NCBI GenBank assembly: GCA_947683425.1
Contig: CANTUQ010000031.1
Span: forward strand, 9,732,501-9,796,500
Reading direction: 5' to 3'
DNA length: 64,000 nucleotides
Source: Excoecaria cochinchinensis
Taxonomy: Eukaryota; Streptophyta; Magnoliopsida; Malpighiales; Euphorbiaceae
The notes beneath the pieces are model-generated. The model ran no database searches, was not told where the DNA came from, and worked only from the letters and a program-made list of their open reading frames with translations. This document shows, one piece after another, positions 32,001-41,820 of the stretch (positions are counted from its first letter, which is position 1; every line of letters starts with the position of its first letter). A program made the position numbers and the translations under genes.

Positions 32001-34102
32001 GGTGGAGTTTGCAATTTATTACCTCAGCAAGAAGTTCCTGGCGTATGAGATAAAATATGCTGAAGTAGAAAAGATATGCCTCGCAGTAATTTGGGCATCA
32101 AAGAAACTGAGACATTACTTCCACTCATACAAAGTTCAAGCAGTGGCCAAGCAGAATCCGTTAAGATATTTGCAGGAAGCACCGTCCTTGCTTGGAAAGA
32201 TGGGGAGGTGGCTGCTCTTGCTACAAGAGTTTGATGTGCAATACATCACCCGCAAGACTATTAAAGGGCGAGCCGTAGCCGAATTTCTTGCTGAACAACC
32301 CATTCAAGGAGACACTCCCGAGTTCACCTTTCCTGATGAGAGCATAGTCGCGATTTCTATCCAAGGATGGTAGTTACACTTTGACGGGGCAGTGAATAAC
32401 AGGGGAGCCGGGGTTGGAATCATCTTGACAACCCCAGATAATGAAAAGCTTCCCCTTGCTAAGAAGCTGAGGTACAAAGCAACCAACAATGAAGCCGAAT
32501 ATGAAGCTTGCGCTTTCGGGCTAGAGGCGTTAGCTACATTGGGGGCAAGGAACATAGAGGTCTTTGGTGACTCGTCCTTGGTCATCAACCAGATCCGAGG
32601 TGAGTGGGCAGTAAAAGAAGAACGACTGGTCCCCTACGTTGAATATTTGAAAGGGATGTGTGGGCAGTTCGAGACTTGCACTTTTCACTTTGTGCCCAGA
32701 GATGAAAATCGTTTGGCTGATGCGTTGGCAACCTTAGTGTCAATGTGGGATAACCCTGAAGGAGTGGCTATGAAGCCGGTGCTGATTTCGAGCTCTAATA
32801 AGCCTAGTTTTGAAACCGAGCCTGTAATGGAAGTAGAGGCGTCAAATGGGAAGCCATGGTACTTTGATATCATGAATTACTTGGAAAAAAATAAATTCCC
32901 AGAAGAAGCCACTGAAAAAGACCAGAGGATGATACGTAAGCTATCCACTTAGTTCATATCCTTAGAAGGGGTATTGTACAAAAGACGGTCGGATGGGATT
33001 CAGCTCAGGTGCTTGAATGAAAGAGAAACCCGCAAGGTGATGGAGGAAACCCATGCAGGTGTCTGTGGGGCCCACATGAATGGTTTGACCTTGGCCAAGA
33101 AGATTATGAGACAAGGCTTTTATTGGCTCACGATGGACAATGATTGCTCAAGATATATCAAACAATGCCAGTTGTGCCAACAATACGCAGACCTGAGACA
33201 CCTGCCATTATCAGAGTTACATAACCTGACATCACCTTGGCCTTTTGCTGCTTGGGGGATAGATATCATTGGAGAGATTCGCCCTACGGCATCCAATGGG
33301 CACAGATACATCATAGTCGTGATCGACTATTTCACCAAATGGGTAGAGGCGGAATCCTTCAAGAAAATTGACGCAAGGGACATGGCAAAGTTCATAGAGA
33401 GAAATCTGATCTGCAGATATGGCCTCCCTCATCACATAGTGTCTGATAATCGGGTGCAGTTCATAGGAGAAACCAGAAAGCTTCTCGAGAAGTATGGTGT
33501 CGAGCATCATAAATCCTCTCCCTACCGACCGCAAGCAAATGGAGCAGTAGGGGCCGCAAATAAAAAATATGAAGAAGATCCTATCCAAGATGGTCCAAAC
33601 CTACAAGGACTGGGCTGAAAAGTTACCCTTTGCCCTGTGGGGATACAAAACGACGGTAAGGACGTCTACAGGCGCTACACCATTTTCCCTGGTATACGGA
33701 ACAGAAGCAGTGTTGCCAGTAGAGATAGAGCTTAAATCACTAAGGGTGGTCATGGAGGCCCAAATCCCAGAGGCCGAATGGGCGCAGCAGAGGTTACAGC
33801 ACTTGAATTTACTGGATGAGAGTAGGCTGAGAGCTTATTATCATAATCAGATTTACCAGAAGAGATTGGCAAGAACCTTCGGAAAGAAGGTGAGAAAGCA
33901 TCCGCTGAAAGAAGGGGACGTGGTGTTCAAGCAGAAGAGGCCAGGTATACCAGACATCAGAGGGAAATTCAGACCTACCTGGGAAGGGCCGTATATCCTT
34001 AAGAAGCTGCTGTCCAAAGGAGCTGCAATCTTGTCAAATAGTGATGGGAACGAATTCAAAGAGCCGATCAATGTCGACATACTCAAAAGGTTCCACGGCT
34101 AA
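29020..34102 (+). pseudogene. Tat pol pseudogene with dual RNase H
   Basis: Protease with MVDDGSSINVCP (about 29700). G-patch-like GAGLGSNSQG (about 30160). RT with KKNGKVRVCVDYRDLNKACP and YVDDMMVK (about 31500). Ty3-type RNase H to about 32300, where VAKQNPLRY replaces the usual TDQPLR, so its last Asp is lost. A second, archaeal-type RNase H follows (32374-32750) with FDGA, NNEAEYEA, FGDSS and RLADALA, all four acidic residues present. Integrase has an H-H-C-C finger (THAG..GAH, CQLC), Asp in WGIDIIG, Asp in SDNRVQF, Gly in place of the catalytic Glu (33550-33552), and a C-terminal WEGPYILKK. Stops: 30217, 30475, 32371, 32950. Frameshift near 33565 in an A-run. The dual RNase H marks the Tat lineage. 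Confidence 0.92.
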
Positions 34103-34489
34103 AGACCAAAATAAAAAGAAGAGAATAAAATGCCCTGCAAGTCGAAAACCGAAAAAAGGGGCTATGCTAAAATTGGGCGCCTCGACAGGGTGAAAACCGA
34201 AAAAAGGCATCATGTGCAAAAATTAGAGGCATGAGAGAAAATGTCCGATCGTGAAAACCCGAGAGGGCCGATTGGTAACAGGAGTTGATGCTGTTAAAAT
34301 TTAGTTTCATGTATTAACAATGCGAAAGCAGCTGAGTAAATGCCAAAACTGATCATGTATGCTGAAATTATGTGAAAATGTACACAAATTCGTGAAATAG
34401 AATGAATATTATTTTTTCCATTTTTGTCATTTCCTAGTTCTGCATTAAAAAGAAATGTAGCACCAAAAGAGATACATATATAGGCTAAG
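34103..34489 (+). other. Intergenic 3' region of the Tat element
   Basis: Between integrase and the 3' end of the antisense gene. It contains GTGAAAACCGAAAAAAGG twice (near 34140 and 34190), a purine-rich direct repeat also recognisable on the minus strand at 7540-7620 and 50210-50320. No gene and no 3' LTR. Confidence 0.6.
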
Positions 34490-35917
34490 CTAAGTCCTGC
34501 TGCTGCTCTCGCCGACCAGATGTTTGAGCCTTCGAGTCCTATTGTCAGACGCTGGACTAAGGATCCACTTCTTGTACTCGCTAGTCGAAGACGCAGAATG
34601 ATTACCGAACCTCGGGATAATAGTCTTCACGGGCAGTCTGCCCCACAGCTCATGATACCGAGAAGCAAACGCAGCCGAGAGAGCTCCTCCTCGGAAGGAC
34701 AGGGGAACCCTCACTACATCCTAGGTCGTCCAGAGCTGTCGTGTACATCGAGAGGTGATACAGAAGGTGGCCTGACGGAGGCCGCAGAGGGGAACGCAGC
34801 CCGATGGCCCATCAATGACCACATGAGACAGTGGGAGCCAGGCGGACGTAAAGTTAATGTCATCATCTGACAGCTCGCCAAACCTGGTAATGCCTTCACC
34901 AGCGGTGACACACCCATACAGTCGTCGACGCGGCAGGAAATGGCTTGGCGAGTACTGTGGGGTAGCGCGAGGGGGTGGTTCAAACAGCATCTTCAGTTTT
35001 TCTTGCAGCCAGATCTGAAAAAAAAAGAAGAGAAAAAGAAGAAAGATAAAAAATAAAAAAGAAAAAAGATAAAAGAAAAAAGATAAAAAATAAAAAAAAA
35101 ATAGAAGAAAATGAAAGAAGAGAAGAAAAAGAAGAAAAGAAAGGAAGAAAAAGCCGCTGGAGTAAGTAGGATTTACTTCAGGCAAAAATAAGGCACAGGG
35201 TTGTATGAAAATCCGAAAGGACGCACCTCCCGCTAAGAAAAGCTAGTGTGAAAATCCATAAGGGACGCACTACCTTTAAAATAATGACGTACCTGGAGCA
35301 ATAAGGGGCTGCCGGTAAAGGTTGTAGTGGATCCAGAGCTCACAGCGTCCAAGCCCAGAATGGTTTCAGCCAGGATAAGTGGCAGGGGTGATAGTCCCAG
35401 ATGAAAGTCGCCCAAGATTCCGAACAGACGAGAGTCACCTGTCAAAACCTCCTGGAACAACAGTAAGGAAGTTGACCATGCAGAATAAGAATGTGACGCT
35501 TACCCGATATGTGGGGATGTCAGTGAACTGATCTACAGCCTCGATCAGTGGTCCCAAGGAAAAGGAAGAGCCCGATGGAATCAGCCGGATGGCCTCGGAA
35601 GAAGGTATGCCCAGAGCCATGGCTACATCCCGGGTCTGGAATAAGCCGCAGCGGGGGATGCAAGGCAGAGCGCTAGGAGGGAACCAGGCTCCCAGAATGG
35701 AAGCTAACTCTTCAAGCAAAGGGCACAGTTCCTGATAGGTGAACTGGAAGACGTGAAACCGGGGGTTCCAAAAGTGGGTCGTCGCCAGGAGGAGATTCGG
35801 GTCGATTTTCACCCGGCACAGATATTTCAGCCCAGACAGAGAAGAGAGGGCGCCTTCTCCCCAAGTATGTTTGTCATCTAAGATACGGTACATCCTTTGG
35901 GCTAGAGGAGAAGACAT
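34490..35917 (-). pseudogene. Antisense three-exon gene, plant-mobile-domain/DUF7745-like protein
   Basis: ATG at 35917 (minus). Exon 1 is 35917-35504 (138 codons); intron 1, 35503-35452 (GTAAGC...TTCCAG, 52 bp); exon 2, 35451-35293 (53 codons); intron 2, 35292-35015 (GTACGT...long pyrimidine tract...TTTCAG); exon 3, 35014-34490 (174 codons and stop). Both introns are phase 0. The ~365-residue product has FWNPRFHVFQFTYQELCPLL, GSPLLLQ-IWLQEKL across intron 2, and RVPLSFRGGALSAAFASRYH. This resembles plant mobile domain/DUF7745 proteins, a family carried by some plant retroelements; Tat relatives such as Grande are known to have antisense frames. One in-frame TAG lies at 34721-34723 where copy C has CAG (Gln). 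A TATA box lies about 70 bp upstream. Function unknown. The 52-bp intron 1 is short for a plant. Confidence 0.7.
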
Positions 35918-35985
35918 TTCGAGAAAGATGAAAGGCCCAAGATGTTGGAAAATGAAGAGACAAGAAGAGCAAAAATTTTGTAAGA

Positions 35986-36237
35986 TTTTATAGGCAAGGG
36001 TCACCGACGGCCTACCCGCCTCTCTACAGAGACGGTCTGCCCGCCACTCTAAAGAGACGGCCTGCCCGCCTCTCCACAGGGACAGCATGCCCGTCGGAAT
36101 GAAGTCCACCTCGCACACGCATACGTCGGCATTGCATTCATCACGCGCATTGACTCGCATTTATTGCATGACAGACGGTCAGCCCGTCGGTCGCTTGTAC
36201 AGACGCCCTGCCCGTCGGTCACGAAATTCTATATAAG
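35986..36237. promoter_or_regulatory. Divergent promoter between two extra genes
   Basis: Minus side: TATAAAA at 35992-35986, 7-bp spacer, CCGTCGGTGAC at 36010-36000. Plus side: CCGTCGGTCAC at 36212-36222, 7-bp spacer GAAATTC, TATATAAG at 36230-36237. Between them lie several GACGGnCnGCCCGTC-like repeats (36008-36215). The arrangement is mirror-symmetric and would drive the antisense gene leftward and the ATHILA ORF1-like gene rightward. Confidence 0.7.
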
Positions 36238-37150
36238 GACGAGTGACAGACGGTGCAAACGCTGCTGTCCCTTTCATTTCTTCTCCCAAACCATTTTTCT
36301 TTGCGTTTTTGGCATTTTTTTCAAGCATTTCTTCATCTTTTTTCGCGATTTCTTCATATTTTCGCATTCTCTACTCACCGGCCGCTTTGATATTTATATT
36401 TTCTTCAGTTTCTACACTTCTCGCGACTACAAGTAAGTAAATAATTACTTTCTTTTGAGTTTTATTTAATTTATTAATTCATTTCTTCTTCTTTCGACTT
36501 TAGAAATGTTTAGAAAATTCTAAATGCTCTAGAAATTTAGGGGGAATGCTACCCACTTTTTTATCATTATTTTAGTGCAATTAAACCTGAATTTTTGCAT
36601 GATCACATAGAAATAGAATTTTTCTATAATTTTGGTGCTTTAGAACTACATTTTTTTTAGCTCACCATTCCGTGCATATGTTGCTTTTGCGGCCTGAGAC
36701 CATTATCTTGTATTGTTGGGGGCACACTCTTGCCGGAGTGCGTCCCATTTACATGCGTGTATTATTGTTGAGGCCTGAGACCTATGTTTTTGCCTTTTCA
36801 TGCAGGAGGTTGGGCATACCCTTGCCGGGGTGCTGCCCAAATTTTTATTATTTATTCAAGTATTGAATATTTTCATATATAATGCATACCCTGGGACCTG
36901 GAAAGCCCATTCTTACTCACTTTAATTATTTCCATGCTGATTGCATGTTGTTTTTGCCATGATACGTGCGAGGTATATTAGGCTATTTCCTTAGACCGGA
37001 CGTTTGCTCTTTTCATTTTTTTATCAATTATCTATCTTGTTTTAGGCCGCTATTGCCCCGGTGAGGCCTAAATTGGCCTTCACCTTGGAAATAAGTTTAA
37101 AAATATTTATTTTGCCAAATTCCCGATATTTAATCTCTTCCCTTTTGCAG
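36238..37150 (+). other. 5' UTR and intron of the ATHILA ORF1-like gene
   Basis: Downstream of the TATA box comes a pyrimidine-rich leader. A donor AA|GTAAGT follows at 36433 and an acceptor TTTTGCAG ends at 37150, one base before the ATG-containing exon, giving a 718-bp 5' UTR intron. The intron holds a diverged direct repeat with GGCCTGAGACC (36691 and 36772) followed by TTGCCGGnGTGC. The splice model is inferred. Confidence 0.5.
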
Positions 37151-37151
37151 G

Positions 37152-39089
37152 ATGCCTCCTAGACGTAGAGCGCCGCAGGCCCAGCCCGAGCTTATAGCTC
37201 CGGATTGGATGGATGATGAGTCTGCCCAGAGGTATAGAGCGTTGGCTCAGGTAGAGTTTCGGGCCAGTCGTTTTGTGTCCCGCCCATTTCTAGAGGCCCT
37301 AGGGTTGGCCCCAGAGTTCGATCTACTTGCCGAGGGTGCTGGTTGGACAGAGTTCCTTGAGCCCTCCTTTCAGACTTTTCCAGAGGCTACTCGCCAGGTC
37401 CTAGCCACTCTCCGCTATGCCGGTTTTCAGAGTGCAGACACCGACCCAGGGGTGGTTCAGTTTTGGTTTGATGGCGATCACTTCAGTATCACTAGGCAGA
37501 GATTTGCTCAGGCCATGGGGCTCCCTACGGAGGAGGGGGTCGAGATCCCACGGCGAGCGGTGAGACACGCCCATTGGGTGGCCATTGCCATACCGGGAGT
37601 GCTGTACGATCACGATACAGCGAAGAGCACCGTACTGGTGTCTCAGACACTCCGGTATTTGCACAGAGTGCTTTCCTGTTCGTACCTCGGTCGAGCTGGT
37701 AATCCAGGGTCGCTTAACGCAGCCGAGATCTGGAGCCTCTGGGCTATGGTGGCAGGCCAGCGTCTCAACATTAGCCACGAGATTTTGGCCAACTTGACCA
37801 GAGTCAGCAAAGGGTTGACGCCGGTGGTGATGGTAGGAGGAGTCATCACCCGGTTACTTTTGAGATTGGGGGTTAACCCCGAGAGGTTGAGAGGACCCTT
37901 GCCGGAGGGGATCCATGTAGATGTCGTGGCGGCAGTACAGATGGGGATGATCTCCCCGATTTCAGGCCAGGCAGAGGCCTACAGGGTGCTGACCATCCAT
38001 GAGACCCGGCAGATGTTCTCGCTCCCACCCTTGGGTGCAGATCCAGACCACCCGGAGCACCCGGAGGAGCAGCCTCCATAGCCACAGCCAGAGCCTCCCC
38101 AGCCACAGCCAGAGCTTCAGCCTTAGCCAGAGCATCAGCCTCCACAGCCACAGACTGTGCCACCGCAGCAGGAGCCACCTAGGACCCCCTCGGACTTCGA
38201 CTTCGAGATCACGATGGACGACCTCTTCGCCGCTTCACCGGCGTCCAGAGCACCGACTACAGTCCCATCACTGAGCGCCAGGGTACAGAGGTCTATCCAT
38301 GGGCCCTCCGAGAGATACCACCCGTACTCTCGAGGTGATCCAGGGGCATCCACCTCCTCGGCCCTACCGCCAGAGCCAGCACCGCAGCAACCTGCACAGC
38401 CTGACTTCTCTCAGCTCCTTACCTCCATGTTTACAGCCTTGGAGCGGCGATAGGATGAGAGGGACAGGGCTATCCACGAGAGGTTGGATCGCCAGCAGGC
38501 TGCCATTCAGAAGCAGTCCCAGTCAGTGGAGCGTTTAGCCCGAGAGCAGGCCGGCTACATGGAGCATACAACTTGGGAGCAGGCTCGGGCCTTGGATGTT
38601 TTCAGGGATAAGCAGGCTCGGACCTTAGAGGCTTTCAGGGGGGAGCAGGTGAGGATGATTGAGCAGATTGCTCAGGGGCAGAGGGAGTTGAGACAGCAGC
38701 TCGCTCATGATTTGAGGATGTCACAGGACCAGGCGTCTCAGAGGGTCGATATGACCCTACAGATGATTGATGAGTAGCTTGACTCTCTGAGATCCCGCAT
38801 CCAGGCGATGGAGGGGATTCTCCCACCTCTTTCTCAGACCATGAGGGAGTTTAGAGAGCAGATGGAGCAGAGCCTGGAGCAGAGGAGAAAGGCCGCCAGC
38901 GAGCAGACCATTCAGTTGAGCCAAGCCTTCAAGAAGTTGGGAGACAAGGTTTCTGAGACCTTAGGGTTTATGAGTACCTGTACCCAGCCCTTCTTAGATG
39001 GCTACGCTCAGATCCGGTTCAGGCGGGCCCATGATCACGAGGCAGGACCCTCCACGGCTCAGCCAGCTCCACCTCCACCAGGGACCGTG
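37152..39089 (+). pseudogene. ATHILA ORF1-like protein, four TAG codons, C-terminus cut
   Basis: One frame runs from ATG 37152 to the transposon insertion at 39090 (646 codons), interrupted only by TAG at 38079, 38124, 38451 and 38775. Residues ~25-290 resemble the ATHILA ORF-1 family of plant Ty3/Gypsy elements (function unknown): GVVQFWFDGDHFSITRQRFA, AMGLPTEE, SQTLRYLHRVLSCSYLGR, AEIWSLWAMVAGQRLNISHE, VGGVITRLLLRLG. Residues ~293-345 are Pro/Gln-rich. Residues ~430-600 are Gln/Arg/Glu-rich with heptad-like spacing, likely coiled coil. All four stops sit where CAG (Gln) would suit the context. Nothing matching the missing end follows the inserted element. Confidence 0.75.
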
Positions 39090-40357
39090 TGTAACAACCC
39101 AAATAGGGCCTGGTCGGAATTTATGCGATAAGTCGGATAAGTGAGGGTATTTTCGTAATTTGGGTAAGAAGAATTTTGGACATTTAAGAATTTTGTGTTA
39201 AAGGAACTAATTAATTAAGTGTTAAGTGAAGTAAAGGGAATTATTAGTGTGTGCTTGTGGTGTAGGGTTGTAGGGTGTTAGTGGTCTAAGGGATGTTTTT
39301 GTATGGTTTGTGAGCATAGTGCCTTGGATGTAAGTGGATTTATTGGAATTGTTATGGTGTGAGTTAAGTTATGGTGCATTAGAAGATATTTGTGTAAGAA
39401 GAGCTTGTGTGTGGTTAGTGTATGGTGCCAAGAGTGGATGAGTTAAGATGATGGATGGATGCTCTAGGATTGTGACAAGTGGCAAGGGTTGGTGGGCAAT
39501 TAATGAAAAGTAGGAGAGAGGAAGGGAGGGGCAGCTTTTGGTGAGGCTTCCCGTGGAAGCCATCTCCATTTCCCCTTTCTTTCTCACTTTCCCGTCCCCT
39601 CTCTCTCTCCTTCTTCCATTTTTCTGCTCTCACCTCTTTTCCCTTGTGTTTCTTTGTGTTTTGAGTGGTAATCTTGAAGGTTTGAGTAGGAAGTGTTAAA
39701 GGTAAGTGGTTGAGTTCGGTTTGGGGTCTCGTATTTGTTTCTTGTTCTTGGATTTCTGATTTTGATTGTGTTTGGGTCTGATTTGAGTGTATTGTGGCAG
39801 GGTTTTTGTACAAGAATCGGAAGAGAGAAGGAAGAGCAAGGGCAAGGAAAAAGTGGTCTCGTGAGGAGCTCGATTTAAAGCTGCGATTTCCAGGTTTGGG
39901 AGTTTAATTGATGATGTATGGGAGTCTGAATTGTAGTGCTTGAGTTGGGTTTAAGTGCATGTAAGTGTTGTGAGCTGTGTTGTGGATTGTGGTTTTTCCC
40001 TAATTTACTCCTTGGATCAACTCTAAGTGGTGATTGCATGTCATTGGTAATCTTGAGTATTTTATGAATACATGTTTAAATTGTGTAGTGACTTATAGTG
40101 AAGTGCAAGTGATTTAGTGACGATGTTATGCGTTTTCAGAATTTGAGCATGCCCTGTTAGTGTATTTGAGTTTGATTGTGAGTGATTTCTTGTGGAAATT
40201 ATAGTTGATTATAGTGTAAATGTGTTTGTGTGGCTTGTGAATGATGCGGTGATGTGCTGGAGGCGAGAGGTAAGTGTTTTGAATATGTTGTGTGTATGTA
40301 TGAAGAGTTGTGGGTGAAAAGAGTAGGAAAAAGTGCAGAATTGGGCAAATCTGGGTT

Positions 40358-40687
40358 CTGTCGCGATCGCGACAAGTGCTGCGATCGCGACAGAAGGCGG
40401 TCTTGGCCCCTTGTTCTTGACGAGCCCTCTGTCGCGATCGCGGCATTGCTACGAGCGCGACAGAGAGCTCGGTTGCAGAAACCTCCGCGCGGGCGTGCTG
40501 CCGAGCGTGCGCGCGAGGAGGGAGAACTGGTCTCTGTCGCGATCGCGACGCTTGTCGCGAGCGCGACAGAGCTCGGCCCTGCGAGTTCTGCCGCGAGTGC
40601 TTCATCGCGAGAAGGCCCTTGGCGCGACCTCGCGAGGAAGTACCCCGTGGTCTGTCGCGAGCGCGACACTTGTCGCGATCGCGACAG
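40358..40687. repeat. Four 36-bp palindromic units in the 5' LTR
   Basis: Units at 40358-40393, 40429-40463, 40534-40569 and 40652-40687, each CTGTCGCGAnCGCGnC, then 7-8 nt, then GCGAnCGCGACAG. GC-rich DNA lies between. The frames open here on both strands, full of Arg, Ser and Asp, are by-products of the palindromes. Confidence 0.92.
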
Positions 40688-41319
40688 AGGCCCTTCCTGC
40701 TTGCCTTGTTTTCTGAATGTGTTTCGTTTGTTCTGCTTTGCACGGTTTCTCACTATTGCATGGTATATGTGTGTGCTTTTGACTCGTGATACTATTGTAC
40801 TAGTGTCCTTTATATGGATTTATATTATATAAGAGTCTTAATTTGACTATTGTTTTTGTTATGTATTGTCTTGTGAGTTGTTGTGTTGTCGAGCCTGAAG
40901 TGTCAAGGTATAGGATAATTAAGCATGCTTAAGAAGGGTTAGTGTTCAGCTGTTCTGTCCGCCCCGTTTGGGCGAAGCGGTCGACCTCCGAGATGGTCAT
41001 CTTCTGTGTAGTGATAAAATGTTTTGAGACTCCGGTCTCTCGCGCTACCTTCGGGTATTAAAGTGTTTTTGAGGCTTCGGTCTCCCGTGCCGTGTTCCCG
41101 TATCCTCCACCGTTGAATTCAGGCTATTGTGTGAATCGTCTGGTTTTGATACAGTGAAGTGTTCTGATTATTGTGTGACTCTGAATAGTGTATTGGTTTA
41201 GTGCATTGTATTATTTCATCCTGTATATATATTTATATCTCTGTACTCTGATGCATAAGGATTTATGTATATTAGTGCATGTTTCCTTGTATAGTGTTCT
41301 GTTGTGTTGTTTCTCCCCA

Positions 41320-41360
41320 CTAAGCGTTATCGCTTAGCACGGGCTTTTATCCCGTGCAGG
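41320..41360 (+). other. Paired stem-loops in the 5' LTR
   Basis: CTAAGC-GTTATC-GCTTAG followed by CACGGG-CTTTTAT-CCCGTG and CAGGT. Conserved in the other Tekay-type LTRs. Confidence 0.65.
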
Positions 41361-41695
41361 TAGCGTGAAGGATTTTGGGAATGCTCGAGTCGTGCATCTG
41401 CAGGCAGGCCACATAGGAGTCGAGTTTATTATTTCTTTTGTTTCCTCCTGTAATTCTTTTTGTATATGTATTATTATTTTGTAAAGAATTTTAAATATAT
41501 GTAAACTTTTGGGCTATTGTATATAAATCGTATTTTAATCATTTATGTAATGGTGTATGTTCCCTATTTGGTTATTGAAACTTAGCGCATGTATGCTTCC
41601 GCTGTATGCTTCGTTGCGTCGTGAGTGAGTGTCGTGATGTAGCGCGCCCGCCAGTGCCCTTCCAACGGGGGAGGCGGTGGGGGTGTTACAGGTTG

Positions 41696-41707
41696 TGGTA
41701 TCAGAGC
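41696..41707 (+). promoter_or_regulatory. iMet primer-binding site
   Basis: TGGTATCAGAGC, a perfect match to the plant tRNA-iMet-type site, five bases after the LTR. Confidence 0.93.
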
Positions 41708-41820
41708 ACCGGTTTAGGCGGTTCTGGATGCCTCTGTTTGTTATGTGTTGAGTCTTGGCATGCGAGTTGGTTTTGTGTCGTGGCCTAATGCAGATGTGTC
41801 TTGTCTTGTGTAGTGTTTAG

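Larger units (their letters stand above)
24811..39089 (+). mobile_element. Plus-strand Tat-lineage element with extra genes, 3' end lost
   Basis: 5' LTR, tRNA-Arg PBS, leader, gag, protease, RT, Ty3-type RNase H, archaeal-type RNase H and integrase, then an antisense spliced gene. Beyond a divergent promoter lies an ATHILA ORF1-like gene, cut by the gag-only element at 39090. No second copy of the TGTAAGCACC LTR is seen downstream. That 36238-39089 belongs to the same element is inferred from the shared promoter geometry; it could instead be another element abutting near 36000. Confidence 0.65.
39090..41690 (+). repeat. 5' LTR of the gag-only element
   Basis: TGTAACAACCCAAATAGGG...GGGGTGTTACA. 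It is very similar to the 3' LTR; the scattered single-base differences are mostly C/T or G/A, implying a fairly recent insertion. TATATTATATAAG near 40821-40833 is the likely TATA region. Confidence 0.92.

Noticed and set aside
36000..36440. 3' LTR of the plus-strand Tat element
   Set aside because: It shares CCGTCGG motifs and a TATA box with the 5' LTR, but the sequence beyond them does not match and no TGTAAGCACC start is present.
39369..39813. Minus-strand frames repeated at 43391-43835
   Set aside because: They repeat because the two LTRs are nearly identical; no protein features.
40126..40832. Open frames on both strands rich in SRSRQ and CRDRD
   Set aside because: They are created by the CpG palindromes in the LTR, occur on both strands and in both LTRs, and match no protein.
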